Shown: piece by piece, positions 43,761-53,911 of the stretch
How positions within the stretch are numbered: the stretch's first letter is position 1
How the letters are laid out: each line of letters opens with the position of its first letter
Assembly: GCF_918797505.1 (NCBI RefSeq)
Contig: NC_092801.1
Coordinates: 33,866,487 to 33,930,486, forward strand
DNA length: 64,000 bases
Reading direction: 5' to 3'
From: Bemisia tabaci
Lineage: Eukaryota; Arthropoda; Insecta; Hemiptera; Aleyrodidae
Made by a program: the position numbers and the translations under genes
The notes under the pieces: generated by a model
Seen by the model: only the letters and a program-made list of their open reading frames with translations
The model's database searches: none
What the model was told of the DNA's origin: nothing

Positions 43761-44469
43761 ATGGAGTCTCTAAGAGACTCTGAAATTCAAGAGATAATAA
43801 CTCAAAACGAAAGTGAGGATGAAGATAATACAGATTTCGTGGATGATTTAGAATCTAGAGATGACAGTGAGCCCGATTTAGAGATTGATAATGGTCTTGA
43901 TGGAGTTCAATATTGTCTAAATGATATTGCACCTCACCTTGACGATGTGCAACCTCCATTTTGAAGAAAATGCTGAGCTTCCTGTCCCAGAATTTGTTTT
44001 TGACCCGGCAAATGTGAAGTGGAAACGTTGGGGTAAGTTCAAGCCAAAACCTTATCAGTTTACTGAAGATAACCCAGGCTACCAGTCTACTCTAACTGAG
44101 CATTCTACAGAGTTGGATTTTTTCAAAGAGATTGTGTCCCCTGACATTGTGCAGAAAATTGCAGACGAGACTAATAGTTTCAAACAGTTTGTTGGTGACC
44201 AGGCTCCGCTCGGTAGGGTTTCCGAACACAGTTCAGTGAACCTTCGGAAAGACATTGATGTCAGTGAACTTTATCTCTTCCTTGGACTTTGGTTTTTAAT
44301 TGCTGTGCATGGCTTGAATGACATGAAAGAAGCATGGTCCACAAGATCCATTTTACACATCCCAATCTTTTCTCAGCTAATGTCAAGAAACAGATTCCTT
44401 GCTATTCTGCGCTTCCTCCATTTCTCGTCTAATTTAGATCAAACTAATGGAGACCGTATGTTATACTAA
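43761..44469 (+). pseudogene. piggyBac transposase N-terminal fragment
   Basis: ATG 43761 opens MESLRDSEIQEIITQNESED and an acidic leader up to a frame shift at about 43955-43965. The next frame continues with FEENAELPVPEFVFDPANVK and ELYLFLGLWFLIAVHGLNDM, then IFSQLMSRNRFLAILRFLHF. That last block, with 'HIPIFSQLMSRNRF..ilRflHF', is a hallmark of piggyBac (DDE_Tnp_1_7) transposases. The reading ends just after NLDQTNGDR, where GTATGT could be a donor, but the catalytic aspartates and the C-terminal Cys-rich finger are missing. Only a short non-coding tail and the element's end follow. Inactive. Confidence 0.88.
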
Positions 44470-44765
44470 AACTTGTTGCCCTTTTATGTAAAACAATGTT
44501 TCTTAACAGCATGGAGTTGCTCAGTAATTATTAGTTACCAGTAAATATATTTATAGCCTGGGCTTAAAATTTTCAGGTTCGTTTTTTTTTCGCAAAAATT
44601 TCCATTTTTTAAAGTTTTGATAGTTTTTTTAATAAATTTAAGTAATGTTTAAAAAAATCTACTGCCATTTCTTCAATCTCACAACTATCAAGATACCTCT
44701 GAACAAATTTCAAGTCGATTGGACCATAAATTTGCAGCCAACGGAGAGTTCTATGAAACTAGTAC

Positions 44766-44843
44766 AAAATTGCATGTTCTCCCATTCCTAACCCGGTCTA
44801 GGGATGCGCGGCCGTATTCCTAGCGCGGCCCTCAAAGGGTTAA
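44766..44843. mobile_element. Right terminus of the piggyBac-like element with TTAA
   Basis: CTCAAAGGG at 44831-44839 is followed by TTAA (44840-44843). Its complement, TTAACCCTTTGAGGGC, is the usual start of piggyBac-type ends. Inside lies a CG-rich subterminal stretch (GGCCGTATTCCTAGCGCGGC). With the transposase fragment it marks an internally deleted element whose left end I could not find. Confidence 0.75.
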
Positions 44844-44989
44844 GACCATCCAATTCCACCAATAGGATCCTTCCATAACTCTGAAATCTTCTTTGTCCAT
44901 CACTTTCAAAAATCGGCTCATCACACGCCAAAGAGAGTCGCGACATGATTTTGGGCACGTGTTCGGAAAATTTGAACATTTTACACGAA

Positions 44990-45390
44990 AAGGCGTACGT
45001 TTTGAGGACGGGAGTTTCTCGATCGCGCCTCGACATTTCAAAAAATTGTATGCAATTCTTGCTGTCGTTGATAATTTTTTAGTTTCTCGATCGCGCCGCT
45101 CGACATTTAAAAAAAATTGTATGCAATTCATGCTGTCGATGATAATTTGTGAGTTTCCGTTGTTTTGTTCTGTCAAAGAAAGGTTGAAAATGAATATGAC
45201 AGAATGTGGACTGAAATAAAAAAAGCTCCGCCTGCAGTCAACTGGTAGCCATAGAAAATAATTTGATTTTGTGCCAATTTGGAGTTTGCAACTCATTTTT
45301 TTGCCACACTGACAACTTTCACCGAATGTAAAATATTATGTTGTACCTTCCACCAGGACGGGAGTTTCTCGATCGCGCCTCAACATGAAC
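44990..45390. repeat. Short tandem repeat, TTTCTCGATCGCGCC units
   Basis: GTTTCTCGATCGCGCC, TCGACATTT and AAAAATTGTATGCAATTC occur twice in tandem (about 45012 and 45076). A partial copy (GACGGGAGTTTCTCGATCGC) lies at about 45358. Confidence 0.8.
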
Positions 45391-45981
45391 TAGATGTGCT
45401 GATTTGCTGACCCGATATCTCCCGGTTGCAAAGCTCTATGAGTTTGCATAACCTTTCGTCATCCGGCTGAGTCTGATTGTATATTCTGCTTCTGGGCCTT
45501 CAGCCAAAGCCATTTAGTTTCTCTCTCATCTTTTGCGGCCAAGATTTATGGATCAGGCTAATTGTTTGATTAGCACTTTGTATTTGTGCGTACGCGAGTG
45601 TGCGGCACCATGAATGCGTTTTAGCCAAAGTTATGTTTCTGTGATATCTGCCTATCTAAGTACTTTAGATCTGTGATGATGTCTTTTCTGCTAAGGCCAT
45701 TCAGCCACGAATAAAGTCACTCTATTGTCTTTTTTTTATCTCTATGATCGATACCAACATTTGATCCGTTACATTTTTTTTGGAAAACGCGATCTCCGCC
45801 AACGGAACAACCCGTTGAAGGTGTATATTGCGTTAGGTGTCATCTCCCGCCATAGAACGAGAACACGTACGCAAATAGGTTAGATTTTAATAATTTTTGC
45901 ATGAGCCCATTTCAACGGGAAAAGCCATGTTACTGACAGGTTTAAGTTTCATCTTCTTAAAATAATTTGTTTATGTTGCAG

Positions 45982-46053
45982 GATTCAATAGCTTCCGGGA
46001 GTGAGGTGGATTCTGAGGTTCCTCCATCCAAAGCAAGTCGGCAAACTCTCTAA
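45982..46053 (+). CDS. Possible short terminal exon
   Basis: After TTTGTTTATGTTGCAG the frame reads DSIASGSEVDSEVPPSKASR, ending at TAA 46051-46053. The good acceptor and acidic Ser-rich sequence resemble a C-terminal exon. It might continue the piggyBac-derived frame or belong to an unseen gene. No motif. Confidence 0.25.
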   Translation, partial: DSIASGSEVDSEVPPSKASRQTL

Positions 46054-46540
46054 AGTATCTCTGTGTTGGTTTAGTTTTGCCTGCTACCCTAAATTTAGTT
46101 ATAGTTTATTTCTCTTTTGGCCCGTTGCATTTTCTCTCTCTCTAGTTCTCGCTTCCCTCCAACCTTCAGTTTTAGAGATATGCATCGGCTCAAAGGCCGA
46201 GGAGTTGGCACTGCGTCTGCCCCCAATAAAAAGGAACTTCGCCTCAGTGCTGGCAAGAAATGTGTACACAACTGTGGCACCAATGCTCGGAAACTCACCG
46301 TTGGGAGCTATCCACGCAGATAGATATACCGAGGGACATTCTTCAAGTTGACTTTAATAACCTTTTATTTTAGTAAAACCCGCTGATTCATCGTTCCGTC
46401 GAACGGCTATTCAGTCAAACACCCGCATGAGTAGCAAACGAAGATACTTAGCTATTACTTTATCACTGATTAACGGGTTGCTACATTGTTATCTTTGGGC
46501 TTTAACATTCAATAACTAACAACCTCACAACGGACGGTTG
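46054..46540. other. ORFs without recognised product
   Basis: After CTTCCCTCCAACCTTCAG a 47-codon frame (MHRLKGRGVGTASAPNKKEL, stop 46323) overlaps a longer frame in another phase (46001-46351). Neither shows a family motif. Confidence 0.25.
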
Positions 46541-46550
46541 TGAATCGTTC

Positions 46551-46815
46551 ATGAACCTTACAACCATTCAAGGAGAGATTTTTCACACTGATGAAATTAC
46601 CAAAATTAAAGACGTCACACCAGAATACTGTTGTAATTGGAAAGTATCTGGTAAAATTGTGAGTACTTTGATTTGAAACTAAGGGAAAGTCCTGTGAAGA
46701 GCGGTCCAGAAAAGAAAGGAAAACTTTTAATATTCGAAATTCAAGATGAAACTGGATCAATTTTGATAACAGCTTTCAATGAGAATGGATATGATTTAAG
46801 AACAGGCATTCTATA
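46551..46815 (+). pseudogene. RPA70-like OB-fold (DBD-A) remnant
   Basis: From ATG 46551: MNLTTIQGEIFHTDEITKIK, then VTPEYCCNWKVSGKIVST, a stop, then in another frame KLRESPVKSGPEKKGKLLIF and EIQDETGSILITAFNENGYD. The order 'tP....W...g.v.......R...... .GkLl.fei.DetG.I..taFNe' is the signature of the first single-strand-DNA-binding OB fold of the large RPA subunit. RPA1-like genes are host replication factors but are also carried in multiple copies by Helitrons. The frame breaks and isolated domain argue for a decayed transposon-carried or retro-copied fragment. Confidence 0.65.
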
Positions 46816-46919
46816 ATATAAAATTGTGATGATTACGAACAGCAGCGGAAAGAGGCTCTTCTATAGGCGAAGGAACTCGTATATTCTACGAACCTGCATA
46901 GCAGGCAGGCCTCATTAAT

Positions 46920-47500
46920 AACAAAAGAGATAAAGGAATGTATGTATCTATTTTATCAATCCCTCCAGAATTCCAAAGCACAGAGGCAAACATCTTTCTT
47001 ACCCTGCTTTTTCATGCTGATGATAGGGAAACTTTAAGTAACAAAAGAGTATTCCAAATTTTGAAATTCCCCCCCGCCCACAAAATTTTCCAGATTTGAA
47101 AGTCTTGTATTCTCAGGGTATTCCTTTTAAAACGCCTTCATTTACTGGTGCAGTGTACTTCATCGCTGCGCTTCAAATTGGAGATAACCTGGATCTTTGT
47201 TAGGAAAACTTTTGGTAACAAGTATTCCAATTGATTGGTGATTTGAAAGTCTTGTGTTCTCAGGGTATATCTTTTAGAACGCCTTCATTTACTGGTACAG
47301 TGTACTTCACCGCTGCACTTCAACTTGGAGATAACCTGGATCTTTGATAGGAAAACTTTTGGTAACAAGTATTCATTTTGCTTGATGATTTGAAAGTTTT
47401 GTATTCTCAGGGAATTTCTTTAAAACGCCTTCATTTTCTGGTACAGTGTACTTCACCGCTGAACTTCAACTTGGAGTGCATGCGGTATTGCTGCTATCGG
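46920..47500 (+). pseudogene. Decayed transposon-protein fragment with triplicated segment
   Basis: A frame SIPPEFQSTEANIFLTLLFH continues ADDRETLSNKRVFQILKFP. A block encoding DLKVLYSQGIPFKTPSFTG and ALQIGDNLDL then occurs three times (starting about 47095, 47240, 47387) with stops and indels. Sequences with 'LY..GI.........YF..AL..GDNLGL' occur, to my memory, in long uncharacterised animal transposon proteins. The assignment is tentative. Triplication of a coding piece, each copy broken, indicates decay by local duplication. Confidence 0.45.
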
Positions 47501-48090
47501 TCTCAACTTCGTCATCCTCCAAATCTATAATTTCTGTAGAGGGGTCCGTATTGAAATCTTTTTTTTATAGAATAAAGAATCAAGCACTTAGAGCTCTGCG
47601 TACAAATCCCATGATTCTGACGAACATTGGGTGGGGGCTACCATATCTCAAAATTGACACAACTTTCAAGATTGTTTCTTCGTATCTTGTACTCTTTAAT
47701 GTGGCAAATCACTATCATTTCCTAACAAGGATCCATATTCCCCAAGTTATACTACGAAATTTCACACGAGGTTTGCTGAAGAGAATCCTTTTCGTGATGA
47801 TTTATTGTGGGCTTCCTTAATCCTTCCTTCATTATGGGAGGTAAACCGAAAGGGGGTTCCTCTTTAAAGGTTCTGCAGCCTGATTGTTGAAATCTTACGT
47901 TTGTCGACAGAATAAGACAAGATTAAGACGAATGCAGCTATATGATTTGGTTGGTGCGCTGAGTTGTGCGTATTGTCGTGCCAGTCAACAAGAAGCTAAA
48001 TGCACCCAATGGAAAAAAGAGTGTCTTGGATCTTGAGTCCAGACTCAGATAAATCCTACATGAAAGAATCCTCTTGATTTAATCAAGACG
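47500..48090. other. No clear gene
   Basis: A 124-codon plus-strand frame (47446-47820) starts in the last repeat of the preceding block. On the minus strand an acidic piece (STEIIDLEDDEVETDSS, about 47460-47550) is open but ends quickly. Neither is convincing. Confidence 0.3.
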
Positions 48091-48099
48091 AGATTTCCT

Positions 48100-49420
48100 G
48101 AGTATTTTCCCCAAAAAATTAAGACTCGTTCGACTAAAAATTCAAGATACAAATACTTTGAAATGAACCAAATGTTTGAAAAATGCCTGAGGCACTCAGA
48201 GTTTCCTGCTCGATGACAAGTTTTCCAGATAATATCGAATTTCCTGATATGAAGCTTGAAAAAATGGACACTTGAATGATTTCCAAGTTAAGCTACAAAT
48301 ATTTAATGGAATGAATAAGATGTTTGAAAAATGTCTGAGGCTCTCAGAAATTTCTGATCAATGAAAAAGTTTCCTGATTTGTCCTGACGACATATTTTCA
48401 TCAAGTATAAAACTCACAAAACAACCTGCTCCCCTCTCACCGATTCGTTATCTCTTTGAGTAGCGGCACAACACTGAAAATGCGAATATTGAATGAAAGG
48501 AATTGATGTATAAGACTTGCTTAAAGCACTCAGAATTTCCTGATATATCAGACGAGATATATTGATTTTTTCCAGTAAAAATTAACACTCGAAGGATGAA
48601 AAAATCGAGATAAGAGTATTTAGTAAAATGAATCAACTGTTTGAAAAAAGCTTGAAGCATTCGGAACTTCCAGATCAGTGACAAGATTTCATATCTCCTC
48701 AGATGACATCAAATTTCCTGTTATTCAAAACTATATTTCCCGATTTTTCCCCGAAAAAAATTGACACTTGTTTGATTTTAAAAACGAAGATACAAATATT
48801 TAATAAAATGAATCAAATGTTTGAAAAATGCTTGAAGTATTCCGAAATTCCTGATCAATTACAGAATTTCATGACATTTTCCGGTTTTTCCTGACGAGAC
48901 GATAGACACCCTGTCTACTTAAAGCAGAAGATACAAATATTTTATGAAATGAATTAAATGTTACAAAAATGCTTGAGGCATACCGAATTTCCTCATCAAT
49001 TACAGATTTTCCTGACATTTTCCGGTTTTACCAGACAAGACGATGTATACTTAAAAAAGAATATACAAATATTTAATGAAATGAATCAAATGTTACAAAA
49101 ATGCTTGAAGCATTCCGAAATTCCTGAACAATTGCAGATTTTCCTGACATTTTCCGGTTTTTTTTTTTTTTGACAAGACGCTAGACACCCTGTCTACTTA
49201 AAAGAGGAGATACAAATATTTAATGAAATTAATCAAAGGTGAGAAAAATGCATAAAGCATTCCGAAATTCCTGATCAATTACAGATTTTTCTGACAAGAC
49301 GATATAGACACCCTGTCTTCTTGAGAGAGAAGATACAAACATTTCATGAAATTAATCAACAGTTCGAAAATGCTTGATGAAGCATTTCCTGATATTTTCC
49401 GGTTCTCTCTAACAGAACGG
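48100..49420. repeat. Degenerate satellite-like array, about ten units
   Basis: Units of roughly 120-150 bp contain GATACAAATATTTAATGAAATGA, AAAAATGCTTGAAGCATTCC and CCTGACATTTTCCGGTTTT. Later units also contain AGACACCCTGTCTACTTAAA. Spacing varies by small indels and T runs. Some units keep an open frame (NEMNQMLQKCLKHSEIPEQL), but it breaks in others. Confidence 0.8.
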
Positions 49421-49427
49421 TAGTCAC

Positions 49428-49710
49428 ACTGGAAAAAAACCGATTGGATCTAGAGTCCAGACTCTCAAAAACATCAACACGAAAAAATACTCTTGATTCA
49501 GTCAGATTTAAGCTTAAATCAAGAACCCAGCCTCTTAATTTGAGCGGATTTCCTTTTGATTTAAGCTTAAATCTGATCGAATCAAGAGTCCTTTTTCTAG
49601 TCAATGTTTTTAAGAGTCTGAAATTTAAGCTTAGATCTGATTGAATCAAGAGTCCTTTTCCTTGTCGATGTTTTCTAGAGTCTGGACTCTAGATCCAACA
49701 TTGAAAAAAA
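49428..49710. mobile_element. CACTGG miniature element with duplicated right arm
   Basis: Left end CACTGGAAAAAAACCG near 49428. The body is palindromic and the right half (GATTGAATCAAGAGTCC...GTCGATGTTTT) occurs twice. The final TCTAGATCCAACATTG lacks the usual CCAGTG. A different simple element, with AAAAAAAGAGTAGCTTGG and ending TTTTTTTCCAGTG, follows at about 49705-49910. Confidence 0.65.
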
Positions 49711-50061
49711 GAGTAGCTTGGATCAAGCATGATAATTCTTGAATTTGCCGCCAAGAATCTTCTTTATGTTGCTTCAAGCTGACTTTTTCTTGATTCAAGA
49801 AATATTATGCTTGGGTTAAGCAAAAAAGTAGCTTATATTAACCAGCAAAATTCTTGATTTAAGAAGAAATACTTCTTGACGGCAAATTTAAGATTTTTTT
49901 TTTCCAGTGAATGTGTTTTTTTTCCGGTGCTCACGGTTTGATCACTTCTTCCTCGCAGAAAAGCTCCTGGAATTCGGTCGCGAACGGTCTCCCACGACAC
50001 GCAGGACACGAGCGGTGCCTCTCGGCTCTCGCCGGGGAGCCGATGCGGGGGCTTCACTTAC

Positions 50062-50254
50062 CTCGGGCCTCGGTCGTCGCCGCGGGCACCTGTTGACGGC
50101 TCGCGCGGCGGTCAACGGAGATCGATGCGGACGGCACGACGAACGGCGGACGGCGGGAAAAGCGCGACAGGACGAGACGATCGACGGGCAACACGCACCG
50201 CGGGTGAATGGGATTCCGAAACCGCCGCGCGACGCGACCAGCGCCATCTACCCC
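50062..50254 (-). other. Putative CpG-rich first exon on the minus strand
   Basis: A strongly GC- and CpG-rich island in AT-rich DNA. On the minus strand it ends in a consensus donor (CCCGAG|GTAAGTGAAG, junction 50062/50061). It starts near a TAGATGGCGCTGG sequence, which resembles insect CTCF-type sites. It could be a 5'-untranslated first exon; the frame MALVASRGGFGIPFTRG is also open up to the donor. A downstream exon would lie left of 50061 but is not identified. The plus strand also has open frames here, as expected in CpG-rich DNA. Confidence 0.4.
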
Positions 50255-50399
50255 CGCCCCCCTCGACGCCCGAGTGCGGTTCCTTAATTCGAGACCCCCT
50301 CCCGCCCTTCGGTAGGGGGAGATTCGCGCCTGCCGCACAATGGATCCAGTCGATAGGAGAGCTCGGACGAAATTTGGAAACTTCGAATGCTTAAAACTC

Positions 50400-50628
50400 C
50401 ACTGGAAAAAAAACACACTGGATCTTGAGTCCAGACTCTTAAAAACATCGACAAGAAAAAATACTCTTGATTCAATCATATTTAAGCTTAAATCAAGGAC
50501 CAAGCCTCTTAATTTGAGCGGATTTCCTTTTGATTTAAGCTTAAATCTGATTGAATCAAGAGTCCTTTTTCTTGTTGATGTTTTCAAGAGTATGGACTCG
50601 GGATCTAAGGTGTTTTTTTTTTCCAGTG
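50400..50628. mobile_element. CACTGG miniature element, 229 bp
   Basis: CACTGGAAAAAAAAC to TTTTTTTTTCCAGTG with the standard palindromic body. The flank is not a clean duplication. The host sequence just left (CTTCGAATGCTTAAAACTCC) resembles that right of the next element (CTTTGAATGCTTAAAGCTCC, about 51175), so the two insertions may sit in a duplicated host segment. Confidence 0.8.
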
Positions 50629-50944
50629 CGGCAAAATCCTCAAATTTCCCGTATGTTTTAAACCGCTTAAGTGCTGGTGCAACCTGCCGCAAAGTTCAGC
50701 TTACAACGGACTTTCCGCTCGTCTTTGACTTTCGTAAAAAGCTGTCCAACCAACTTTGATGAACTTTCGAGCGTGGCGCCACACACCAGCGCATGAAATA
50801 ATCCGGGCCGAGCGCCACAGCTCACGATTGCCTATCGCCTGGATTACGGGCGCGCATCGGGTGGCGTCTTAATTTTGCTCCGGCAAAAGTTTGCGACAGG
50901 CCCATTTAGAATGTGACGAAATACAGATAAAAATTTACAGTATT

Positions 50945-51171
50945 CACCGGAAAAAACACATTGGATCTCGAGCCCAGACTTATGAAAATATTGACAAGAA
51001 AAAATACTCTTAATTCAATCGGATTTTTGCTTGAATCAAAGCGAAATCCGCTTAAATTAGGAGGCTTGGTTCTTGGTTTAAGCTAGATTCTGATTGAATC
51101 GAGAGTACTTTTTCTTGTCGATGTTTGTAAGAGTCTGGACTCTAAATCCAATGTGGTTTTTTTTTCCAGTG
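50945..51171. mobile_element. CACTGG-family element with mutated left end
   Basis: Starts CACCGGAAAAAACAC (one change from CACTGG) and ends TTTTTTTTTTCCAGTG. Typical body. A further right-half remnant without left terminus lies at 51364-51502. Confidence 0.75.
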
Positions 51172-51504
51172 AACTTTGAATGCTTAAAGCTCCGTTTAGA
51201 CAAAAATTTGAGGTTTCGAAGGTGGTTCCATTGGTTCCTCGTTTGATAATCTTCTAGAAGGGCCCCTTGAAATGGGCATGTTGCAATCTTCTGCTAGAGC
51301 AAAAATAAGAGTTGTTCCTATAGATAATGTCGCAAATATCACGTTGAGAGAATCGGCAAACTCTGAATCAAAACGAAATCCGCTTAAATTAAGAGGCTTG
51401 GTTCTGGATTTAAGCTACATTCTGATTGAATCGAGAGTACTTTTTCTTGTCGATGTTTTTAAGAGTCTGGACTCTAGATCGAATGTGTTTCTTTTTCCAG
51501 TGTT

Positions 51505-51775
51505 AGTCACAAATTTCATGTCCGAGCTTCCTCATCGACTCTATCCGCTGTGCGGCGGGCGGATGCATCCGACGGGAAAGCGGCGCCGGGACCCGCGGCC
51601 CGCGAGGAAGCAAAGGGTCGGATCCTGGCGCGCGGATGGATGTGAAACGGACCGTTTAAAATAAAAATTGATTCCCGGGCGGTGAATTCATCACGGCCTG
51701 GATTCGGCCGAATCTCGCCAACACTGAGAAAATAAGTGCTCAGCTCGAGTATGGAGATTCTAGAATAGCGCAGTA
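51505..51775. other. GC-rich patch without recognised gene
   Basis: 51540-51660 is locally GC-rich (GGGCGGATGCATCCGACGGG, GGCGCCGGGACCCGCGGCCC) on an otherwise AT-rich background. It may be a promoter or exon, but no splice site or frame stands out. Confidence 0.3.
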
Positions 51776-51778
51776 CAC

Positions 51779-52653
51779 CACTGGAAAAAAAAACTCACTG
51801 GATCTAGAGTCCGGTCTCTTGAAAACATTAACAAGAAAAGGGACTCTTGGTTCAGTCAGATTTAAGCTTAAATCAAAAGGAAATCATTCTTGAATAGCGC
51901 AGTACAGCACTGGAAAAAAAAACTCATTGGATCTAGAGTCCGGTCGTTTGAAAACATTAACAAGAAAAGGGACTCTTGATTCAGTCAGATTTAAGCTTAA
52001 ATCAAAAGGAAATCATTCTTGAATAGCGCAGTACAGCACTGGAAAAAAAAACTCATTGGATCTAGAGTACGGTCGTTTGAAAACATTAACAAGAAAATGG
52101 ACTCTTGATTCAATCAGATTTAAGCTTAAATCAAAAGGAAATCATTCTTGAATAGCGCAGTACAGCACTGGAAAAAAAAACTCACTGGATCTAGAGTCCG
52201 GTCTCTTGAAAACATTGACAAGAAAAGGGACTCTTGATTCAATCAGATTTAAGCTTAAATCAAAAGGAAATCATTCTTGAATAGCGCAGTACAGCACTGG
52301 AAAAAAAAACTCACTGGATCTAGAGTCCGGTCTCTTGAAAACATTGACAAGAAAATGGACTCTTGATTCAATCAGATTTTAAGCTTAAATCAAAAGGAAA
52401 TCATTCTTGAATAGCGCAGTACAGCACTGGAAAAAAAAACTCATTGGATCTAGAGTCCGGTCTCTTGAAAACATTGACAAGAAAATGGACTCTTGATTCA
52501 GTCAGATTTAAGCTTAAATCAAAAGGATATCCGCTCAAAATAAGTGGCTTGGTTCTTGATTTAAGCTTAAATCTGATTGAATCAAGAGTGTTTTTTCTTG
52601 CCAATGTTTTCGAGAGTCTGGACTCAAGATCCAATGTGTTCTTTTTCCCAGTG
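51779..52653. mobile_element. CACTGG element amplified as a six-unit tandem
   Basis: CACTGG starts occur at 51779, 51908, 52037, 52166, 52295 and 52425, 129-130 bp apart. The first five units hold only the left half of the element, followed by the host-like ATCATTCTTGAATAGCGCAG. The sixth (52425-52653) is full length, ends CCCAGTG and is flanked by AG on both sides. The host flank is included in the repeat unit, so the array arose by duplication at the insertion site, not by separate insertions. Confidence 0.9.
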
Positions 52654-52654
52654 A

Positions 52655-53210
52655 GAGGGAAAAAAGACCCTTGGATCGTGAGTCCAGCAGGCTGATTAAT
52701 GAACTGGGTCAGTTGCGCTGGTGACAGAATCGTGTTTTGATCCCGGATTCTTGAAGATTAGCTGAACATAATAAGATCAATCGAAACGGAAACTTTATAC
52801 GTCCCATATTGACCGAGGCATCGCCCTTTGAAAAGTCGGCTGCGCTACAGTTTCGCACAGAGCAAAATATTTTCTCAACGATTTTTGGCGGAGAAAAATA
52901 AATGGACGGATAACGATTGACTAGGCGAAAATTAGCGGACGGCCGACTTTTCTCAAATCCTGATTTTACGACCGATTTTTCCACAAATCCTGATGAAATC
53001 GGTATTAAATCCTGACTGACCTCAAATCCTGATAGAATCGGTAGAATCCTGATGCTAGACACTCTGAATAATGAAGTGAACTGTAGATTACCCCCAGTCG
53101 TCCGACACTAATCCGTGAAAGAAAGGGGAAAATCGGAAGCTTCCTCTCAAGGCAGATGTAGTCCGAACTTCTCAGGTTCTTCCTGGTTTATTTCTTCTTC
53201 ACGAACTTTC
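52655..53210. other. No recognised gene
   Basis: AT-rich sequence with a local repeat of AAATCCTGATNNNATCGGT (about 52960-53055). It ends in the acceptor of the next exon. Confidence 0.4.
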
Positions 53211-53212
53211 AG

Positions 53213-53524
53213 GTTCCACCCTTAAATTTAAGTGCCACAAATACACCCATCTGGTGTACTGGGATGAAACTGTCCGTTCGGAACCTCCTAGCTGTTACCA
53301 TGGAGCTATCAAGTTACGACATTGAATCTTTCGTTGAAGAATGTTCTCCGTTTAAACTAAGTTTCCCGTGCCACACACAGGCAGTGGAGGGAACGGTGAA
53401 GGAAGTGACCCAGGTCTCCGAACAGGTTCCGAAAGAAGAAGAGCGACACGTATATAATTCGAAGGGCCTTGAAAGCAGAAAGAAAATGCCAACTTTCAAA
53501 GGCAAGTCCCAATTTTGCCTCTGA
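53213..53524 (+). CDS. Terminal exon of a conserved transposon-associated arthropod protein
   Basis: The acceptor CGAACTTTCAG precedes 53213. The frame reads VPPLNLSATNTPIW, then SSYDIESFVEECSPFKLSF and PCHTQAVEGTVKEVTQVSEQ, and ends SRKKMPTFKGKSQFCL before TGA at 53522-53524. The block '(F)PCHTQAVEr.Vk.VTeaS..v......R......L.SRk.MP.Fe.K..F' recurs, to my memory, at the C-terminus of many uncharacterised arthropod proteins linked to transposons. Here the G in HTQAVEG and the lost middle differ from the usual form. It ends in its own stop, so it is not joined to 53912. Confidence 0.5.
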   Translation, partial: VPPLNLSATNTPIWCTGMKLSVRNLLAVTMELSSYDIESFVEECSPFKLSFPCHTQAVEGTVKEVTQVSEQVPKEEERHVYNSKGLESRKKMPTFKGKSQFCL

Positions 53525-53911
53525 TGTGCATCAAATGATTTCCAAGATAATATGAGGTACAGTAAAAGTTCGTTGAGTCAAATTGTTGGAGGACCTATGT
53601 AAATTTCGACATAAGCGGCTATTCGAATTACTCGTTTCTCCGCTTCGCTCGAAATCAGCATGAAAATTGTAGAAATTCGGCTCAATCGGCAATTTGCGAA
53701 AATTATTTGGTCAGTATGAAGTCGACGACAATTCAATAACCAGCCTCCAAAATATCGAGTCATTGCTCATATAGGGAATGCTATACACCGACAGAAGTAT
53801 ACAAAAAAAAAAAAAAAAAAAGAATCTCTGCTTGCACTTTTGTAAATTTCCACTTCTTCAATTTTTTAATTTGTTTGACTTTTTAAAATTCATTATTTAA
53901 CTTATTTACAG
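53525..53911. other. Spacer with long A run
   Basis: Contains an A tract at about 53801-53821 and a pyrimidine-rich run leading to the acceptor of the exon at 53912. No gene. Confidence 0.5.

Noticed and set aside
50340..50759. 139-codon ORF spanning a CACTGG element
   Set aside because: Most of the frame is the palindromic miniature element, which yields similar peptides (LNLIESRVLFLV) wherever it lies.
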